From positions 248,001-312,000 of the forward strand of contig NZ_JWLJ01000003.1 of the NCBI RefSeq assembly GCF_000813985.1: a stretch of DNA of 64,000 bases, read 5' to 3'. This DNA is from Ruegeria sp. ANG-R. GTDB lineage: Bacteria > Pseudomonadota > Alphaproteobacteria > Rhodobacterales > Rhodobacteraceae. The translations under genes were made by a program, and so were the position numbers. The stretch's first letter is position 1; every line of letters starts with the position of its first letter. Below the pieces are notes generated by a model, which did no database searches, was not told where the DNA came from, and saw only the letters and a program-made list of their open reading frames with translations. This document shows, piece by piece, positions 45,137 to 53,829 of this stretch.

Positions 45137-45814
45137 ATGCGCCGCATTCTGTTCCTGATGATATTTGGCCTTGCGGGCCTGGGCGTTCTGGTATCGCTTG
45201 GCGTGTGGCAGATGCAGCGGATGGCCTGGAAAGAAGGCATTCTGGCCGAGATCGACGCACGCATTGCGGCTGATCCGATTGATTTGCCGCAGACCGTCTC
45301 GGAAGCAGATGACAAGTATCTTCCCGTCACATTGTCCGGAGAGATGGAGCCAGAGGAAATCCACGTACTGGTCTCGGTCAAACAGGTTGGGGCGGGGTAC
45401 CGGATCATTCAGCCCTTCAGCGTCGAAGACCGGACGGTTCTTGTGGACCGGGGTTTTGTACCGGTAACCGACAAGCAGGCCGAACGCGTGTCCGGCCCGA
45501 TGGAGGTCTCAGGCAACCTTCACTGGCCTGATGAGGTCGACGGCTACACGCCCGAGCCGGACATCGACGACAATATCTGGTTTGCTCGTGACCTGCCCAA
45601 TCTGGCTGCAGCATTGGGGACAGAGCCGGTGCTGCTGATCGCACGTACCGAAACCGACCCGGGTGTAACGCCTCTGCCTGTCGATACGGCGAATATCCCG
45701 AACGATCACCTGCAATACGCAATCACCTGGTTTGGTCTGGCTCTGGTCTGGGCCGCGATGACCGGGTATTTCCTGTGGCGCAACCGCGCCCCTTCTGAGA
45801 GAGAAGCGCAATGA
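45137..45814 (+). CDS. surf1: SURF1-family oxidase assembly protein
   Basis: Surf1 proteins help insert heme a into subunit I. The 225-residue protein has the usual layout: an N-terminal helix (about 4-20), a soluble periplasmic domain with the family pattern GAGYRIIQPF and VDRGFVP, and a C-terminal helix (about 193-214, YAITWFGLALVWAAMTGYF). ATG 45137 was chosen because the hydrophobic helix begins there; longer readings add a basic, unconserved stretch. The stop overlaps thrC (ATGA). Confidence 0.92.
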   Translation: MRRILFLMIFGLAGLGVLVSLGVWQMQRMAWKEGILAEIDARIAADPIDLPQTVSEADDKYLPVTLSGEMEPEEIHVLVSVKQVGAGYRIIQPFSVEDRTVLVDRGFVPVTDKQAERVSGPMEVSGNLHWPDEVDGYTPEPDIDDNIWFARDLPNLAAALGTEPVLLIARTETDPGVTPLPVDTANIPNDHLQYAITWFGLALVWAAMTGYFLWRNRAPSEREAQ

Positions 45815-47199
45815 GATACATCTCGACCCGTGGCCAAGCGCCGGAGCTGAGTTTTGAAGAGGCAATGCTGACTGGGCTGGCCCGCGACGGCGGCCTGTAC
45901 CTGCCGGCTGAGATCCCGGTGATGTCGCAGGACGAAATTGCGGCGTTGGCTGGCTTGCCTTATGAAGAAATCGCGTTCCGCGTGATGTGGCCCTATGTCA
46001 GCGGATCATTCGCCGAGGATGAGTTCAGGGCGATCATCGCCCGCGCGTACGAAGGTTTCGGCCATGACGCCCGCGCGCCGTTGAAGCAACTGAACGAGAA
46101 CCACTTCCTGCTGGAGCTGTTTCACGGGCCGACACTGGCCTTCAAGGACTTTGCCATGCAGCTGATTGGGCAGCTGTTTCAGGTGGCGCTGAAACGGCGC
46201 GGAGACCGGGTGACAATCGTGGGCGCGACCAGCGGTGATACCGGTTCAGCGGCCATTGAAGCGTTCCGTGGATTGGATGCAGTGGATGTATTCATCCTGT
46301 TCCCGCATGGCCGCGTGTCCGAGGTGCAGCGCCGTCAGATGACGACCCCTGCGGACGGCAATGTGCACGCGTTGGCCGTGGATGGCGACTTTGATGATTG
46401 TCAGGCTGCGCTGAAAGACATGTTCAATGATTTCGACTTCCGCGATGGCGTGAAGCTGGCGGGTGTGAACTCGATCAATTTTGCCCGCGTGTTGGCGCAA
46501 ATTGTCTATTACTTCTCGGCTGCTGTCAGCCTTGGGGCGCCACATCGCAAGGTCAGCTTCACCGTGCCGACCGGCAATTTCGGTGACATCTTCGCGGGCT
46601 TCCTCGCCAAGCGCATGGGCTTGCCGATTGACCGTCTGGTCGTGGCAACCAACCAGAACGACATTCTGCATCGGTGCCTGTCGGGCGAAGGGTATTTCAA
46701 AGGTGACACGATCCCGTCGATCAGCCCGTCGATGGATATTCAGGTTAGCTCGAATTTTGAGCGTGCGCTCTACTATGCCTATGGCGAGGATGGCAGTGCC
46801 GTGGCGCAGTTGATGGACGAGCTCAGGAATGGCGGCTTCAACGTCAGCCAAGGCGCGATGGAGGCACTGCGCGAGAGCTTCGACTCGGGTCGTGTTTCTG
46901 AGGATGAGACGCTGGAGACGATCAAGAACACGCTGGCCCACAGCGCAGAACTGGTCTGCCCGCACACCGCCGTTGGTATCAAGGTTGCGCAAGAACATCG
47001 CTCCGCTGATGTGCCGATGATCACGCTGGCCACCGCACACCCGGCGAAATTCCCGGCTGCGGTCGAGAAAGCGAGCGGTGAACATCCGCCTCTTCCATCC
47101 CGCATGTCTGATCTGTATGAACGTCCGGAACGGGTGACCCGGATTGCCAACGATCTGGGTACCCTCGAGGATCATATCAGAAGGCATATCGCTGAGTGA
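45811..47199 (+). CDS. thrC: Threonine synthase
   Basis: ThrC converts O-phosphohomoserine to threonine with pyridoxal phosphate. The 462 residues are typical of the long (fungal/proteobacterial) form. The PLP-binding Lys112 lies in TLAFKDFAMQ, the phosphate-binding SGDTGSAA loop follows, and the PTGNFGD motif is present. It overlaps surf1 at the start (ATGA) and the peptidase gene at the end (GTGA), so the three genes are probably translated together despite unrelated functions. Confidence 0.97.
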   Translation: MRYISTRGQAPELSFEEAMLTGLARDGGLYLPAEIPVMSQDEIAALAGLPYEEIAFRVMWPYVSGSFAEDEFRAIIARAYEGFGHDARAPLKQLNENHFLLELFHGPTLAFKDFAMQLIGQLFQVALKRRGDRVTIVGATSGDTGSAAIEAFRGLDAVDVFILFPHGRVSEVQRRQMTTPADGNVHALAVDGDFDDCQAALKDMFNDFDFRDGVKLAGVNSINFARVLAQIVYYFSAAVSLGAPHRKVSFTVPTGNFGDIFAGFLAKRMGLPIDRLVVATNQNDILHRCLSGEGYFKGDTIPSISPSMDIQVSSNFERALYYAYGEDGSAVAQLMDELRNGGFNVSQGAMEALRESFDSGRVSEDETLETIKNTLAHSAELVCPHTAVGIKVAQEHRSADVPMITLATAHPAKFPAAVEKASGEHPPLPSRMSDLYERPERVTRIANDLGTLEDHIRRHIAE

Positions 47200-48458
47200 C
47201 AGTCAGACAAGACCAGCTGAAGAACGGATTTCGTATCGTCAGTGAACACATGCCGGGGCTGCAATCTGCGGCCATCGGTATCTGGGTAACCGCCGGTGGG
47301 CGGCATGAGCGGATCGAACAGAACGGGATCGCGCATTTCCTTGAACATATGGCGTTCAAGGGAACCGAGCGGCGATCCGCGCTGCAAATCGCTGAGGCGA
47401 TCGAGGACGTGGGTGGATACATCAACGCATATACCTCGCGCGAGGTGACGGCCTATTACGCGCGCGTCCTGAAAGACGACGTGGCGCTGGCGATGGATGT
47501 CATCGGGGACATCGTTCTGAACCCGGTCTTCGATCCGCGCGAGATCGAGGTCGAGCGTGGCGTGATCCTTCAGGAGATCGGTCAAGCCTATGACACGCCA
47601 GACGATGTGATCTTCGACTGGCTACAGGAGCAGAGTTATCACGATCAGCCGCTTGGTCGGACCATTCTAGGTCCGTCCGAACGGGTAAGTGCATTCTCGC
47701 GCGAGGATCTGTCGGGCTTTGTGGCCGAGCATTATGGGCCAGAGCAGATGATTCTGTCTGCAGCTGGTGCGGTGGACCACGATGCGCTTATGAAAATGGC
47801 CGAAGAGATGTTTGGCCACCTGCAGCCGCGCAAAGGTCTGATCCCCGAAGTGGCGCGGTTTACTGGCGGTGAGGCGCGGCAGGAAAAAGAGCTGGAACAG
47901 GCGCATTTCGCACTGGCGCTGGAAAGCCCCGGCTATCGGGATGATGCGATCTATACGGCGCAGATCTATTCGACGGCTTTGGGCGGCGGCATGTCTTCAC
48001 GCCTGTTTCAGGAAGTGCGCGAAACGCGTGGTCTCTGCTACACGATATTTGCGCAGACCGGGGCCTATGCGGATACCGGGACGACTACGATCTATGCGGG
48101 AACCTCTGCCGATCAGGTCGCAGAGCTGGCGACCATCACGATTGATGAAATGAAGCGCGCCGCCGAAGACATGAGTGCCGAAGAAGTAGCCCGCGCCCGT
48201 GCCCAGATGAAAGCCGGGATGCTGATGGGGCTGGAGAGCCCGTCGAACCGCGCGGAACGTCTGGCCCGTCTGGTGCAGATCTGGGGCCGGGTGCCTTCGC
48301 TTGAGGATACGGTCGCCAAGATCGACGCGGTCAGCACCGAGGATGTGCGCGCCTTTGCGGAACAGATGGCCGTGCAGGGCCCGGCGGCTTTGGCGCTGTA
48401 CGGGCCGGTCTCGGGTGCGCCGACGCTGGCGGAACTGCAGGAGAGGCGTGCGGCTTGA
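47196..48458 (+). CDS. M16-family zinc peptidase
   Basis: This 420-residue protein resembles the mitochondrial processing peptidase beta subunit and bacterial PqqL/YmxG-like enzymes. The inverted zinc motif HFLEH (His47, Glu50, His51) lies in the N-terminal domain, with a downstream Glu in ERGVILQEI. The second M16 half carries the Gly-rich GGGMSSRLFQEVRE stretch. The start is GTG 47196 in the thrC stop (GTGA). It has no signal peptide. The natural substrate is unknown. Confidence 0.94.
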   Translation: MTVRQDQLKNGFRIVSEHMPGLQSAAIGIWVTAGGRHERIEQNGIAHFLEHMAFKGTERRSALQIAEAIEDVGGYINAYTSREVTAYYARVLKDDVALAMDVIGDIVLNPVFDPREIEVERGVILQEIGQAYDTPDDVIFDWLQEQSYHDQPLGRTILGPSERVSAFSREDLSGFVAEHYGPEQMILSAAGAVDHDALMKMAEEMFGHLQPRKGLIPEVARFTGGEARQEKELEQAHFALALESPGYRDDAIYTAQIYSTALGGGMSSRLFQEVRETRGLCYTIFAQTGAYADTGTTTIYAGTSADQVAELATITIDEMKRAAEDMSAEEVARARAQMKAGMLMGLESPSNRAERLARLVQIWGRVPSLEDTVAKIDAVSTEDVRAFAEQMAVQGPAALALYGPVSGAPTLAELQERRAA

Positions 48459-49102
48459 TGCTGTTGGGCAGACGCAAGCTGAAACTCGAAACTGAGCGGT
48501 TGAGCCTGCGCCCGCCTGTCCATTCCGATTTCAATGATTGGGCGGCGCTGCGGCGGGCGTCCCGGGAATACCTCACCCCGTGGGAGCCGGTCTGGGCCAA
48601 GGATCACCTGAGTCGCAAGTCTTTCACCAACCGCGTCTACTGGGCGCAGCGCTCGGTTGCCGGGGGGACCGCGATCCCGCTGTTCCTGTTTCGCCGTACG
48701 GATAAAGTTCTGCTGGGGGCCATCACGCTGGACAATATCCGCCGTGGCCCGGCGCAGGCCGGAACGCTGGGATACTGGACCGGGCAAGCTTTTGCTCGTC
48801 AGGGATTCATGCGCGAAGCGATTGGAGCGGTGGTTCACCACGCCTTTACCCGTCTGGATCTGAGCCGGATTGAGGCTGCTTGTCTGCCGGAGAACGAACC
48901 TTCGCGCGGGTTGTTGGAAAGCTCGGGGTTCAAATACGAAGGCGTCGCGCAGTCGTATCTGCAGATCAACGGGCGTTGGCGGACGCATGTGCTCTATGCC
49001 TCTTTGCGTTCTGATCGGCGGGGGAAGACCGACGCGGGGGAGGGGGCTCTGCCCCCGCCGCGGCAAGCCGCGACTCCCCCCGGGATATTTCAGGCCAGAT
49101 GA
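48458..49102 (+). CDS. GNAT acetyltransferase with repeat-derived tail
   Basis: This RimJ/RimL-type N-acetyltransferase has 214 residues. The GNAT core spans about 10-185 (ETERLSLRPPVHSDF, GYWTGQAFARQGFMREAIGAV, RIEAACLPENEPSRGLLESSGF). The last 28 or so residues (from about GKTDAGEG to FQAR) are encoded by an intergenic repeat (49036-49102) and end at the TGA inside its conserved GCCAGATGA half. They are probably a recent C-terminal extension. The start shares one base with the peptidase stop; TTG 48455 is possible. Substrate unknown, possibly a ribosomal protein N-terminus. Confidence 0.88.
   Translation: MLLGRRKLKLETERLSLRPPVHSDFNDWAALRRASREYLTPWEPVWAKDHLSRKSFTNRVYWAQRSVAGGTAIPLFLFRRTDKVLLGAITLDNIRRGPAQAGTLGYWTGQAFARQGFMREAIGAVVHHAFTRLDLSRIEAACLPENEPSRGLLESSGFKYEGVAQSYLQINGRWRTHVLYASLRSDRRGKTDAGEGALPPPRQAATPPGIFQAR
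49036..49102 (+). repeat. Palindromic intergenic repeat, copy A
   Basis: The copy holds two hairpins (GGGGGC/GCCCCC at 49042-49056 and CGCGGC/GCCGCG at 49059-49072) inside an outer pair (GGGGGAG at 49036-49042 with CTCCCCC at 49074-49080). The conserved block follows: CCGGGATATTT, three free bases (CAG), GCCAGATGA. The same block recurs twice near 58.7 kb. It overlaps the end of the GNAT coding frame. Confidence 0.8.
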
Positions 49103-49145
49103 ACAAGGGGCATGACTTGAGAGCGTTCTGCGCTACACTCAGGCC

Positions 49146-49964
49146 ATGCGCTGGTTGGTTGCGGCATTGATGGTTGTTACGAACGCGGCTGTGGCGCAGG
49201 AGCGGCGGCCCAGCCATTGCATTGCCATTGCGGATGCCGCACCTGGGATTGAGTATCTGCACAAAGCAGCCTGGCAGGACCCCGTACCTGAATTCTCGGC
49301 CCGGATCAGCTATATCGCCCATGCGTCCTTTCTGATTCAAACACGGGGCGGATTGAATGCGGTGACAGATTTCACCGGCTTTGTCGGCAGCGCCGCGTTG
49401 ATCCCCGACGTGGTGACCATGAACCACGCGCATAGCACCCATTGGACCGCTCATCCCGACCCGGCGATCCCTCATGTGTTGCAAGGCTGGGGGGAATTTG
49501 GGCAGGGCATCGAGCACCACCTCGATCTGGGAGAGATGCTGGTGCGCAACGTGTCGACCGATATCCGTTCGGCCTATGGCGGGGTTGAAGAGCGCGGCAA
49601 CTCGATCTTTGTGTTCGAAGTCGAAGGATTGTGCATCGGCCATCTGGGTCATCTGCATCATATCCCGTCAGACGAACAATTCGCCGCGTTGGGTCGGCTG
49701 GATGTTGTCATGGCAGCGGTTGATGGCGGAACGACCATGCCATTGCCGGAGATGATTGAGGTTTTGAAGCGTCTCAAAAGCTCGATCATCATCCCGATGC
49801 ACTGGTTCTCGGGTTTTTCGCTTGAGCGGTTTCTGGTGGATATTCGTGATGAGTTCCCGGTAGAGCGGGATGGAATATCGGAGCTTGTCGTCTCATTGCG
49901 GACATTGCCTGACCGACCGACTGTGGTGGTGCTGGAGCCTCAATATCTGATTGAGCAGGAATAG
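49146..49964 (+). CDS. Exported metallo-beta-lactamase-fold protein
   Basis: This 272-residue protein has a signal peptide (MRWLVAALMVVTNAAVA) and an MBL-like fold related to the UlaG/YycJ-type hydrolases. Motifs seen are SYIAHASFLIQT, VTMNHAHSTHWT (in place of HxHxDH), GHLGHLH, and IPMHWF. The usual Asp of HxHxDH is replaced by Thr/His here, so activity is uncertain. CAGG lies a few bases before the ATG. It is monocistronic or continues into the FAD gene 39 bases on. Substrate unknown. Confidence 0.8.
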   Translation: MRWLVAALMVVTNAAVAQERRPSHCIAIADAAPGIEYLHKAAWQDPVPEFSARISYIAHASFLIQTRGGLNAVTDFTGFVGSAALIPDVVTMNHAHSTHWTAHPDPAIPHVLQGWGEFGQGIEHHLDLGEMLVRNVSTDIRSAYGGVEERGNSIFVFEVEGLCIGHLGHLHHIPSDEQFAALGRLDVVMAAVDGGTTMPLPEMIEVLKRLKSSIIIPMHWFSGFSLERFLVDIRDEFPVERDGISELVVSLRTLPDRPTVVVLEPQYLIEQE

Positions 49965-50003
49965 GGCTTGCCGCTGCCCGTGGCCTTTGGCAGGGAAGAG
50001 AAT

Positions 50004-51419
50004 ATGAGATGGAACCCAGCCGATGACCGCTTTGCCGAAACGATTCATGCCCAACTGGGCAGCGATGTTCTGCGACCGATTGCCGAACGCTACCTTGAAG
50101 AACCACGGGGACGGTTCGTTGGACAGCCCGGATTGCTTGCCTTACCCCGAACTGTAGACGAAGTCTCAGCCTTGGTGCGAATGGCCGCCGAAGCCGGTGT
50201 GCCTGTCGTACCCTATGGTGGCGGCACCGGTCTGGTGGGGGGGCAAGTCGTTCCGGATGGTCCGACCCCGCTGATCATATCCTTGGAGCGTATGACGGCG
50301 ATCCGCGCAGTTTACCCGACTGAGAACATTCTTATCGCCGAAGCCGGAGCTATTCTGGCGGATGTACAGGCTGCAGCTGACGATGCTGACCGGCTGTTCC
50401 CGCTGGCACTGGCAGCGCAAGGCTCTTGCCGGATCGGCGGCAATCTGGCCACCAATGCGGGCGGAGTGAATGTGCTGCGCTACGGCAATGCGCGAGATTT
50501 GTGTCTTGGGCTTGAGGTGGTACTGCCCAGCGGCGAAATCTGGCATGGGCTGAGCCGCCTGCGCAAAGACAACACAGGTTACGACCTGCGCAATCTGCTG
50601 ATCGGGTCCGAAGGGACGCTTGGCATCATTACAGCGGCGGCGTTGAAGCTGTTCCCGAGGCCGAACAGCGTAGGGACAGCGATGTTTCAGGTTGCATCAC
50701 CAGAAGCCGCCATTGATCTGCTATCGCTTTCGCGGGATCAGGTGGGTGAGGGCATCAGCTCTTTTGAGTTGATACACCGGCAGGGCCTTGATTTCCTGTC
50801 CGAAACTCTGCCCGAAGTCCGGCAACCCTTCGCTTCGCCTGCGGAATGGAACGTTTTGGTCGAATTGGGATTGTCTGCGGGTCAAAACCCCTCGGATATG
50901 CTTGAGGCGATTTTCGTGGCAGCTGAAGAACGTGGTCTCGTCAGCGATGCTGTCATTGCCCAAAGCGAGGCCCAGCGATCCGAACTCTGGGCCGTACGGG
51001 AACGTATCCCGGAGGCCAACCGGCTGATTGGGTCGGTCTCAAGCCATGATATCTCGGTTCCGATCTCCCGCATCCCTGAATTCATCCGGCGCGCTGCGGA
51101 TGTGGTCGCAGGGCAAGGTCCATTTCGGGTGAATTGTTTCGGTCATCTGGGGGATGGAAATCTGCACTACAACGTGTTTCCTCCGGGGGGGAAGGATAAG
51201 GCCGACTTCGTTGAACAAAGAGGCGCGGTCAAACGCGCGGTGCATGATCTGGTGAACGAATTTGGCGGTTCGGTCAGTGCCGAGCATGGTATCGGTCGGC
51301 TGAAGACGGAAGATCTGGAACGCTATAGCGACCCGGTCAGGTTGCAAGTCATGCGAGACATCAAGGCGGCGCTCGATCCGCATGGAATCATGAATCCGGG
51401 AGTGGTTCTGGCGCGCTAG
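50004..51419 (+). CDS. FAD-linked 2-hydroxyacid dehydrogenase
   Basis: This 471-residue flavoprotein is of the D-lactate/D-2-hydroxyglutarate dehydrogenase (GlcD-like) type. An FAD_binding_4 (PCMH) domain occupies about 35-210, with VVPYGGGTGLVGG and SCRIGGNLATNAGG. The C-terminal FAD-oxidase domain holds the GHLGDGNLHYNV metal/substrate motif and SAEHGIGRLK. ATG 50004 is preceded by GGGAAGAG; a TTG at 49968 would add 12 residues. The true substrate (D-lactate, glycolate or 2-hydroxyglutarate) cannot be told. Confidence 0.92.
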   Translation: MRWNPADDRFAETIHAQLGSDVLRPIAERYLEEPRGRFVGQPGLLALPRTVDEVSALVRMAAEAGVPVVPYGGGTGLVGGQVVPDGPTPLIISLERMTAIRAVYPTENILIAEAGAILADVQAAADDADRLFPLALAAQGSCRIGGNLATNAGGVNVLRYGNARDLCLGLEVVLPSGEIWHGLSRLRKDNTGYDLRNLLIGSEGTLGIITAAALKLFPRPNSVGTAMFQVASPEAAIDLLSLSRDQVGEGISSFELIHRQGLDFLSETLPEVRQPFASPAEWNVLVELGLSAGQNPSDMLEAIFVAAEERGLVSDAVIAQSEAQRSELWAVRERIPEANRLIGSVSSHDISVPISRIPEFIRRAADVVAGQGPFRVNCFGHLGDGNLHYNVFPPGGKDKADFVEQRGAVKRAVHDLVNEFGGSVSAEHGIGRLKTEDLERYSDPVRLQVMRDIKAALDPHGIMNPGVVLAR

Positions 51420-51455
51420 GCGCGACCCGGCCGGATACCGGATCGCGCCCTGAAT

Positions 51456-51938
51456 TTACGACGCAGGCAGAATGACCTTGTCGATCACGTGGATCACGCC
51501 GTTCTCGGCTTCGATATCGGCTTGAACGACATTAGCATCATTCACCATCACGCCGTTGTCGAGATCGATTGTGATATCGCCACCCTGTACGGTAGCTGCG
51601 GTCATGTCGTCGGACAGATCGCCTGACATCACTTTCCCCGGTACTACATGATACGTCAGGATCGCGACCAGCTGATCCTTGTTCTCGGGTTTCAACAGAC
51701 TTTCAACCGTGCCCTCAGGCAGAGCCGCAAAAGCCTCGTCCGTAGGGGCGAAAACGGTGAACGGGCCTTCGCCTTTCAGCGTATCGACCAGTTCTGCAGC
51801 CTGAACGGCAGCAACGAGAGTTTCAAAGCTCCCCGCGCTCACCGCAGTGTCCACAATGTCCTTGGCATGACCATCGGCCAGGGCCGAGGTGGTCAACAGA
51901 AAACTTGCAACTCCAGCAACAGCGAATTTGCGAAACAT
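51456..51938 (-). CDS. Secreted fasciclin-domain protein
   Basis: This 160-residue exported protein has a signal peptide (about 1-22, SALA/DG) and one fasciclin (FAS1) domain with the H1 and H2 motifs [14 protein letters not shown] and [14 protein letters not shown]1 domains mediate adhesion or carbohydrate binding outside the cell. ATG 51938 has AGGGAAG about ten bases upstream; a longer reading from 51998 would put charged residues ahead of the signal. It converges with the FAD gene. Confidence 0.92.
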   Translation of the reverse strand: MFRKFAVAGVASFLLTTSALADGHAKDIVDTAVSAGSFETLVAAVQAAELVDTLKGEGPFTVFAPTDEAFAALPEGTVESLLKPENKDQLVAILTYHVVPGKVMSGDLSDDMTAATVQGGDITIDLDNGVMVNDANVVQADIEAENGVIHVIDKVILPAS

Positions 51939-52109
51939 GACATGACTTCCCTTGTTGAGAATGCCTGAAGCGGCATCAAAAGGGATACGGCGGATCATCG
52001 CAGAAAGATCATCTGCCGTGCGTGACGCGCGCTATTGACCGATTGATGATACGCGCTAAGCTACGCGATCTTGGGAATTCCAGTCACGGTTTTGTGATCG
52101 CCGGAGGGG

Positions 52110-52649
52110 TCAGAGCCCCTCGAACTCGCACAACACGTGCACATCCATGCCCATGTTCTCCAGCGCCTTGCGCCCGCCCAGTTCGGGCAGATCGATGATG
52201 AAAGAGCAGGATATGATTTCACCACCCAGCCGCTCGATCAGCTTGATCCCCGCGGCAGCGGTTCCACCGGTGGCCAGCAGGTCATCTACGACCAGAATTT
52301 TCTCGCCCGGCTGGATAGCATCATCGTGGATTTCAACGATGGCTTCGCCGTACTCCAGTTTGTAATCTTGGCTAATCGTGGTGCCCGGCAGCTTGCCCTT
52401 CTTGCGGATCGGTACAAAACCGACGCTCAATTGGTGGGCAATGGCGCCACCCAGGATGAAACCGCGCGCCTCAAGACCTACAACTTTGTCGATGCGTTCA
52501 CCCGCGTAAGGATGCAGCATCTGGTCGATCGCCATGCGAAACCCACGCGGATCTGCAAACAGGGTGGTCACATCGCGGAACATGATCCCCTCATGCGGGA
52601 AATCGACGATGGTCCGAATGTAATCCTTGACCGATTTGTTTCTGGACAT
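52110..52649 (-). CDS. apt: Adenine phosphoribosyltransferase
   Basis: Apt salvages adenine to AMP using phosphoribosyl pyrophosphate. The 179-residue protein has the PRPP-binding motif [12 protein letters not shown] at about 120-131, the [13 protein letters not shown] stretch and an N-terminal [19 protein letters not shown] 52649 lies behind AAAGGGGTGG; an upstream reading (52706) adds 19 unconserved residues. It stands alone; adenine released by the mtnP pathway further on could feed it. Confidence 0.96.
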   Translation of the reverse strand: MSRNKSVKDYIRTIVDFPHEGIMFRDVTTLFADPRGFRMAIDQMLHPYAGERIDKVVGLEARGFILGGAIAHQLSVGFVPIRKKGKLPGTTISQDYKLEYGEAIVEIHDDAIQPGEKILVVDDLLATGGTAAAGIKLIERLGGEIISCSFIIDLPELGGRKALENMGMDVHVLCEFEGL

Positions 52650-52730
52650 AGGCCACCCCTTTGGCAACAAACACGCGGGGGTGTTTGGCCCATCAGGGTC
52701 GGTCATGCAAGAAATCTTTGGCGACTGCGG

Positions 52731-52865
52731 CTACTTGTGGCGTCTGCGCATCGCGTTGGGCAGTCCATAATAGCGATACAGAGCGTTTGGCAACCACGAC
52801 AGATGTGGTTTGCGCCAGTTGCGCTGATCCCGCAGAAGAAATGCGTGTGCGGCATGAAGGTTCAT
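52731..52865 (-). CDS. 44-residue cationic peptide, possible gene
   Basis: A 44-codon frame starts at ATG 52865 with a good ribosome site (AAGGTGAT four bases upstream). The product is rich in aromatic and basic residues (QRNWRKPHLSWLP, LYRYYGLPNAMRRRHK) and has no hydrophobic helix. It is read away from the ribbon-helix-helix gene, with the 22-bp palindrome between them. Size, composition and lack of known relatives leave its function open: peptide regulator, toxin-like peptide or chance are all possible. I consider it more likely real than not. Confidence 0.5.
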   Translation of the reverse strand: MNLHAAHAFLLRDQRNWRKPHLSWLPNALYRYYGLPNAMRRRHK

Positions 52866-52912
52866 TGCTATCACCTTGGTTTATTGTTATGTACCCGATA
52901 TCTACAAATTCT

Positions 52913-52934
52913 ATGCAGTGTATATACAATGCAT
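52913..52934. promoter_or_regulatory. 22-bp palindrome, likely operator
   Basis: ATGCA and TGCAT flank a perfect inner palindrome TGTATATACA; a single mismatched pair (G18/A29 of this hundred) interrupts the 22-bp dyad. It lies 37 bases from the GTG of the ribbon-helix-helix gene and 47 bases from the ATG of the divergent small frame. Such a site suits a homodimeric RHH repressor acting on both promoters. Confidence 0.65.
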
Positions 52935-52971
52935 CGCTAAGTGAATCAAGGTTTGAATAGGGTTAGGGCGC

Positions 52972-53145
52972 GTGACTAAGAAAGATGGAAAGAAATCCAC
53001 CAAGAAAAACAGTCAGTTGGTGTTGCGTCTCGATAAAGATGAACGAGACGCTTTTGTGGAGTTGTGTAAAGAACTCGATACGTCCGCAGCGCGTGAAATC
53101 CGCCGGTTTATCCGAGGATTCATGAAAGAAAACGCAGAAGAGTGA
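52972..53145 (+). CDS. Ribbon-helix-helix DNA-binding protein
   Basis: This 57-codon gene starts at GTG 52972, seven bases behind AGGGTTAGGG. The basic arm (TKKDGKKSTKKN) leads into a beta strand with alternating residues (QLVLRLD, about 15-21), then two helices (KDERDAFVELCKELD and SAAREIRRFIRGFMKE): the CopG/Arc ribbon-helix-helix pattern. Such proteins are dimers that bind short palindromes; a good candidate lies just upstream. No toxin gene follows on the same strand; the next gene (LysE family) is convergent and ends 3 bases away. Confidence 0.8.
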   Translation: MTKKDGKKSTKKNSQLVLRLDKDERDAFVELCKELDTSAAREIRRFIRGFMKENAEE

Positions 53146-53147
53146 CC

Positions 53148-53777
53148 TTAGGCCGGGCGGCGCAGAACTGCCGTGGCGACACCCATTCCGATCAGAGTGA
53201 GACCTCCGAAGCGGGTTATGGATGTGATGACGCTCGGGCGCCCAATCATCCGACGCAACCTGTCCGCCAGCAGCGCATAGGCCAGCGCGTTCAGACCTGC
53301 GAGGCTCACAAACGTGGCAATCAGGATCGCGAATTGCGGACCCAGCGGGTCGGCGGGTCGCAGGAACTGCGGCACGAAGGCGATGAAGAACGCGATGGAT
53401 TTCGGGTTCAGAGCCGTTACGGCGGCGGCATGGCCAAAGACGCTACGGGCGGTCACGTCACGCTCGGTCTTGATCGTTTGCAATCCACCAGAGGGCGCAC
53501 TGCGCAGCAGTTTGACGCCCAGCCAGACCAGATAGGCTGCACCAACCCATTTCAGCACTGAAAACAGCGTGGCCGAAGCCAGCACCAGCGCACCCAAGCC
53601 CAACAGCGAGGCGGTCATCGCCACCAGATCACCCAGTGCGACCCCCGTGGCCGATGCCACAGCGACGCTGCGTCCTTTCGACAACGCGTAGCTGAGCACC
53701 AACAAAACGGTCGGGCCGGGGATCAGCAGCAGAGCGGTGGAAGCGGCCACAAAGGCCAGCCAGATTTCAAATGACAT
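53148..53777 (-). CDS. LysE/RhtB-family amino-acid exporter
   Basis: This 209-residue membrane protein has six hydrophobic helices and the LysE family N-terminal pattern (ASTALLLIPGPTVLLVLSYALSKG) and the mid-helix stretch KWVGAAYLVWLGVKLLRS. These exporters pump out amino acids such as homoserine, threonine or lysine. The substrate is not clear. It converges with the ribbon-helix-helix gene and shares no visible operon. Confidence 0.9.
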   Translation of the reverse strand: MSFEIWLAFVAASTALLLIPGPTVLLVLSYALSKGRSVAVASATGVALGDLVAMTASLLGLGALVLASATLFSVLKWVGAAYLVWLGVKLLRSAPSGGLQTIKTERDVTARSVFGHAAAVTALNPKSIAFFIAFVPQFLRPADPLGPQFAILIATFVSLAGLNALAYALLADRLRRMIGRPSVITSITRFGGLTLIGMGVATAVLRRPA

Positions 53778-53829
53778 GGTTCATCCTATCAGTGCGTTTC
53801 CCACACCAAGCCCGCGCGCGGCGCCAAGG

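Noticed and set aside
52661-52960. 99-codon + strand frame between apt and the RHH gene
   Set aside because: It crosses the palindrome, has no ribosome site, and conflicts with the better supported 44-codon frame on the other strand.
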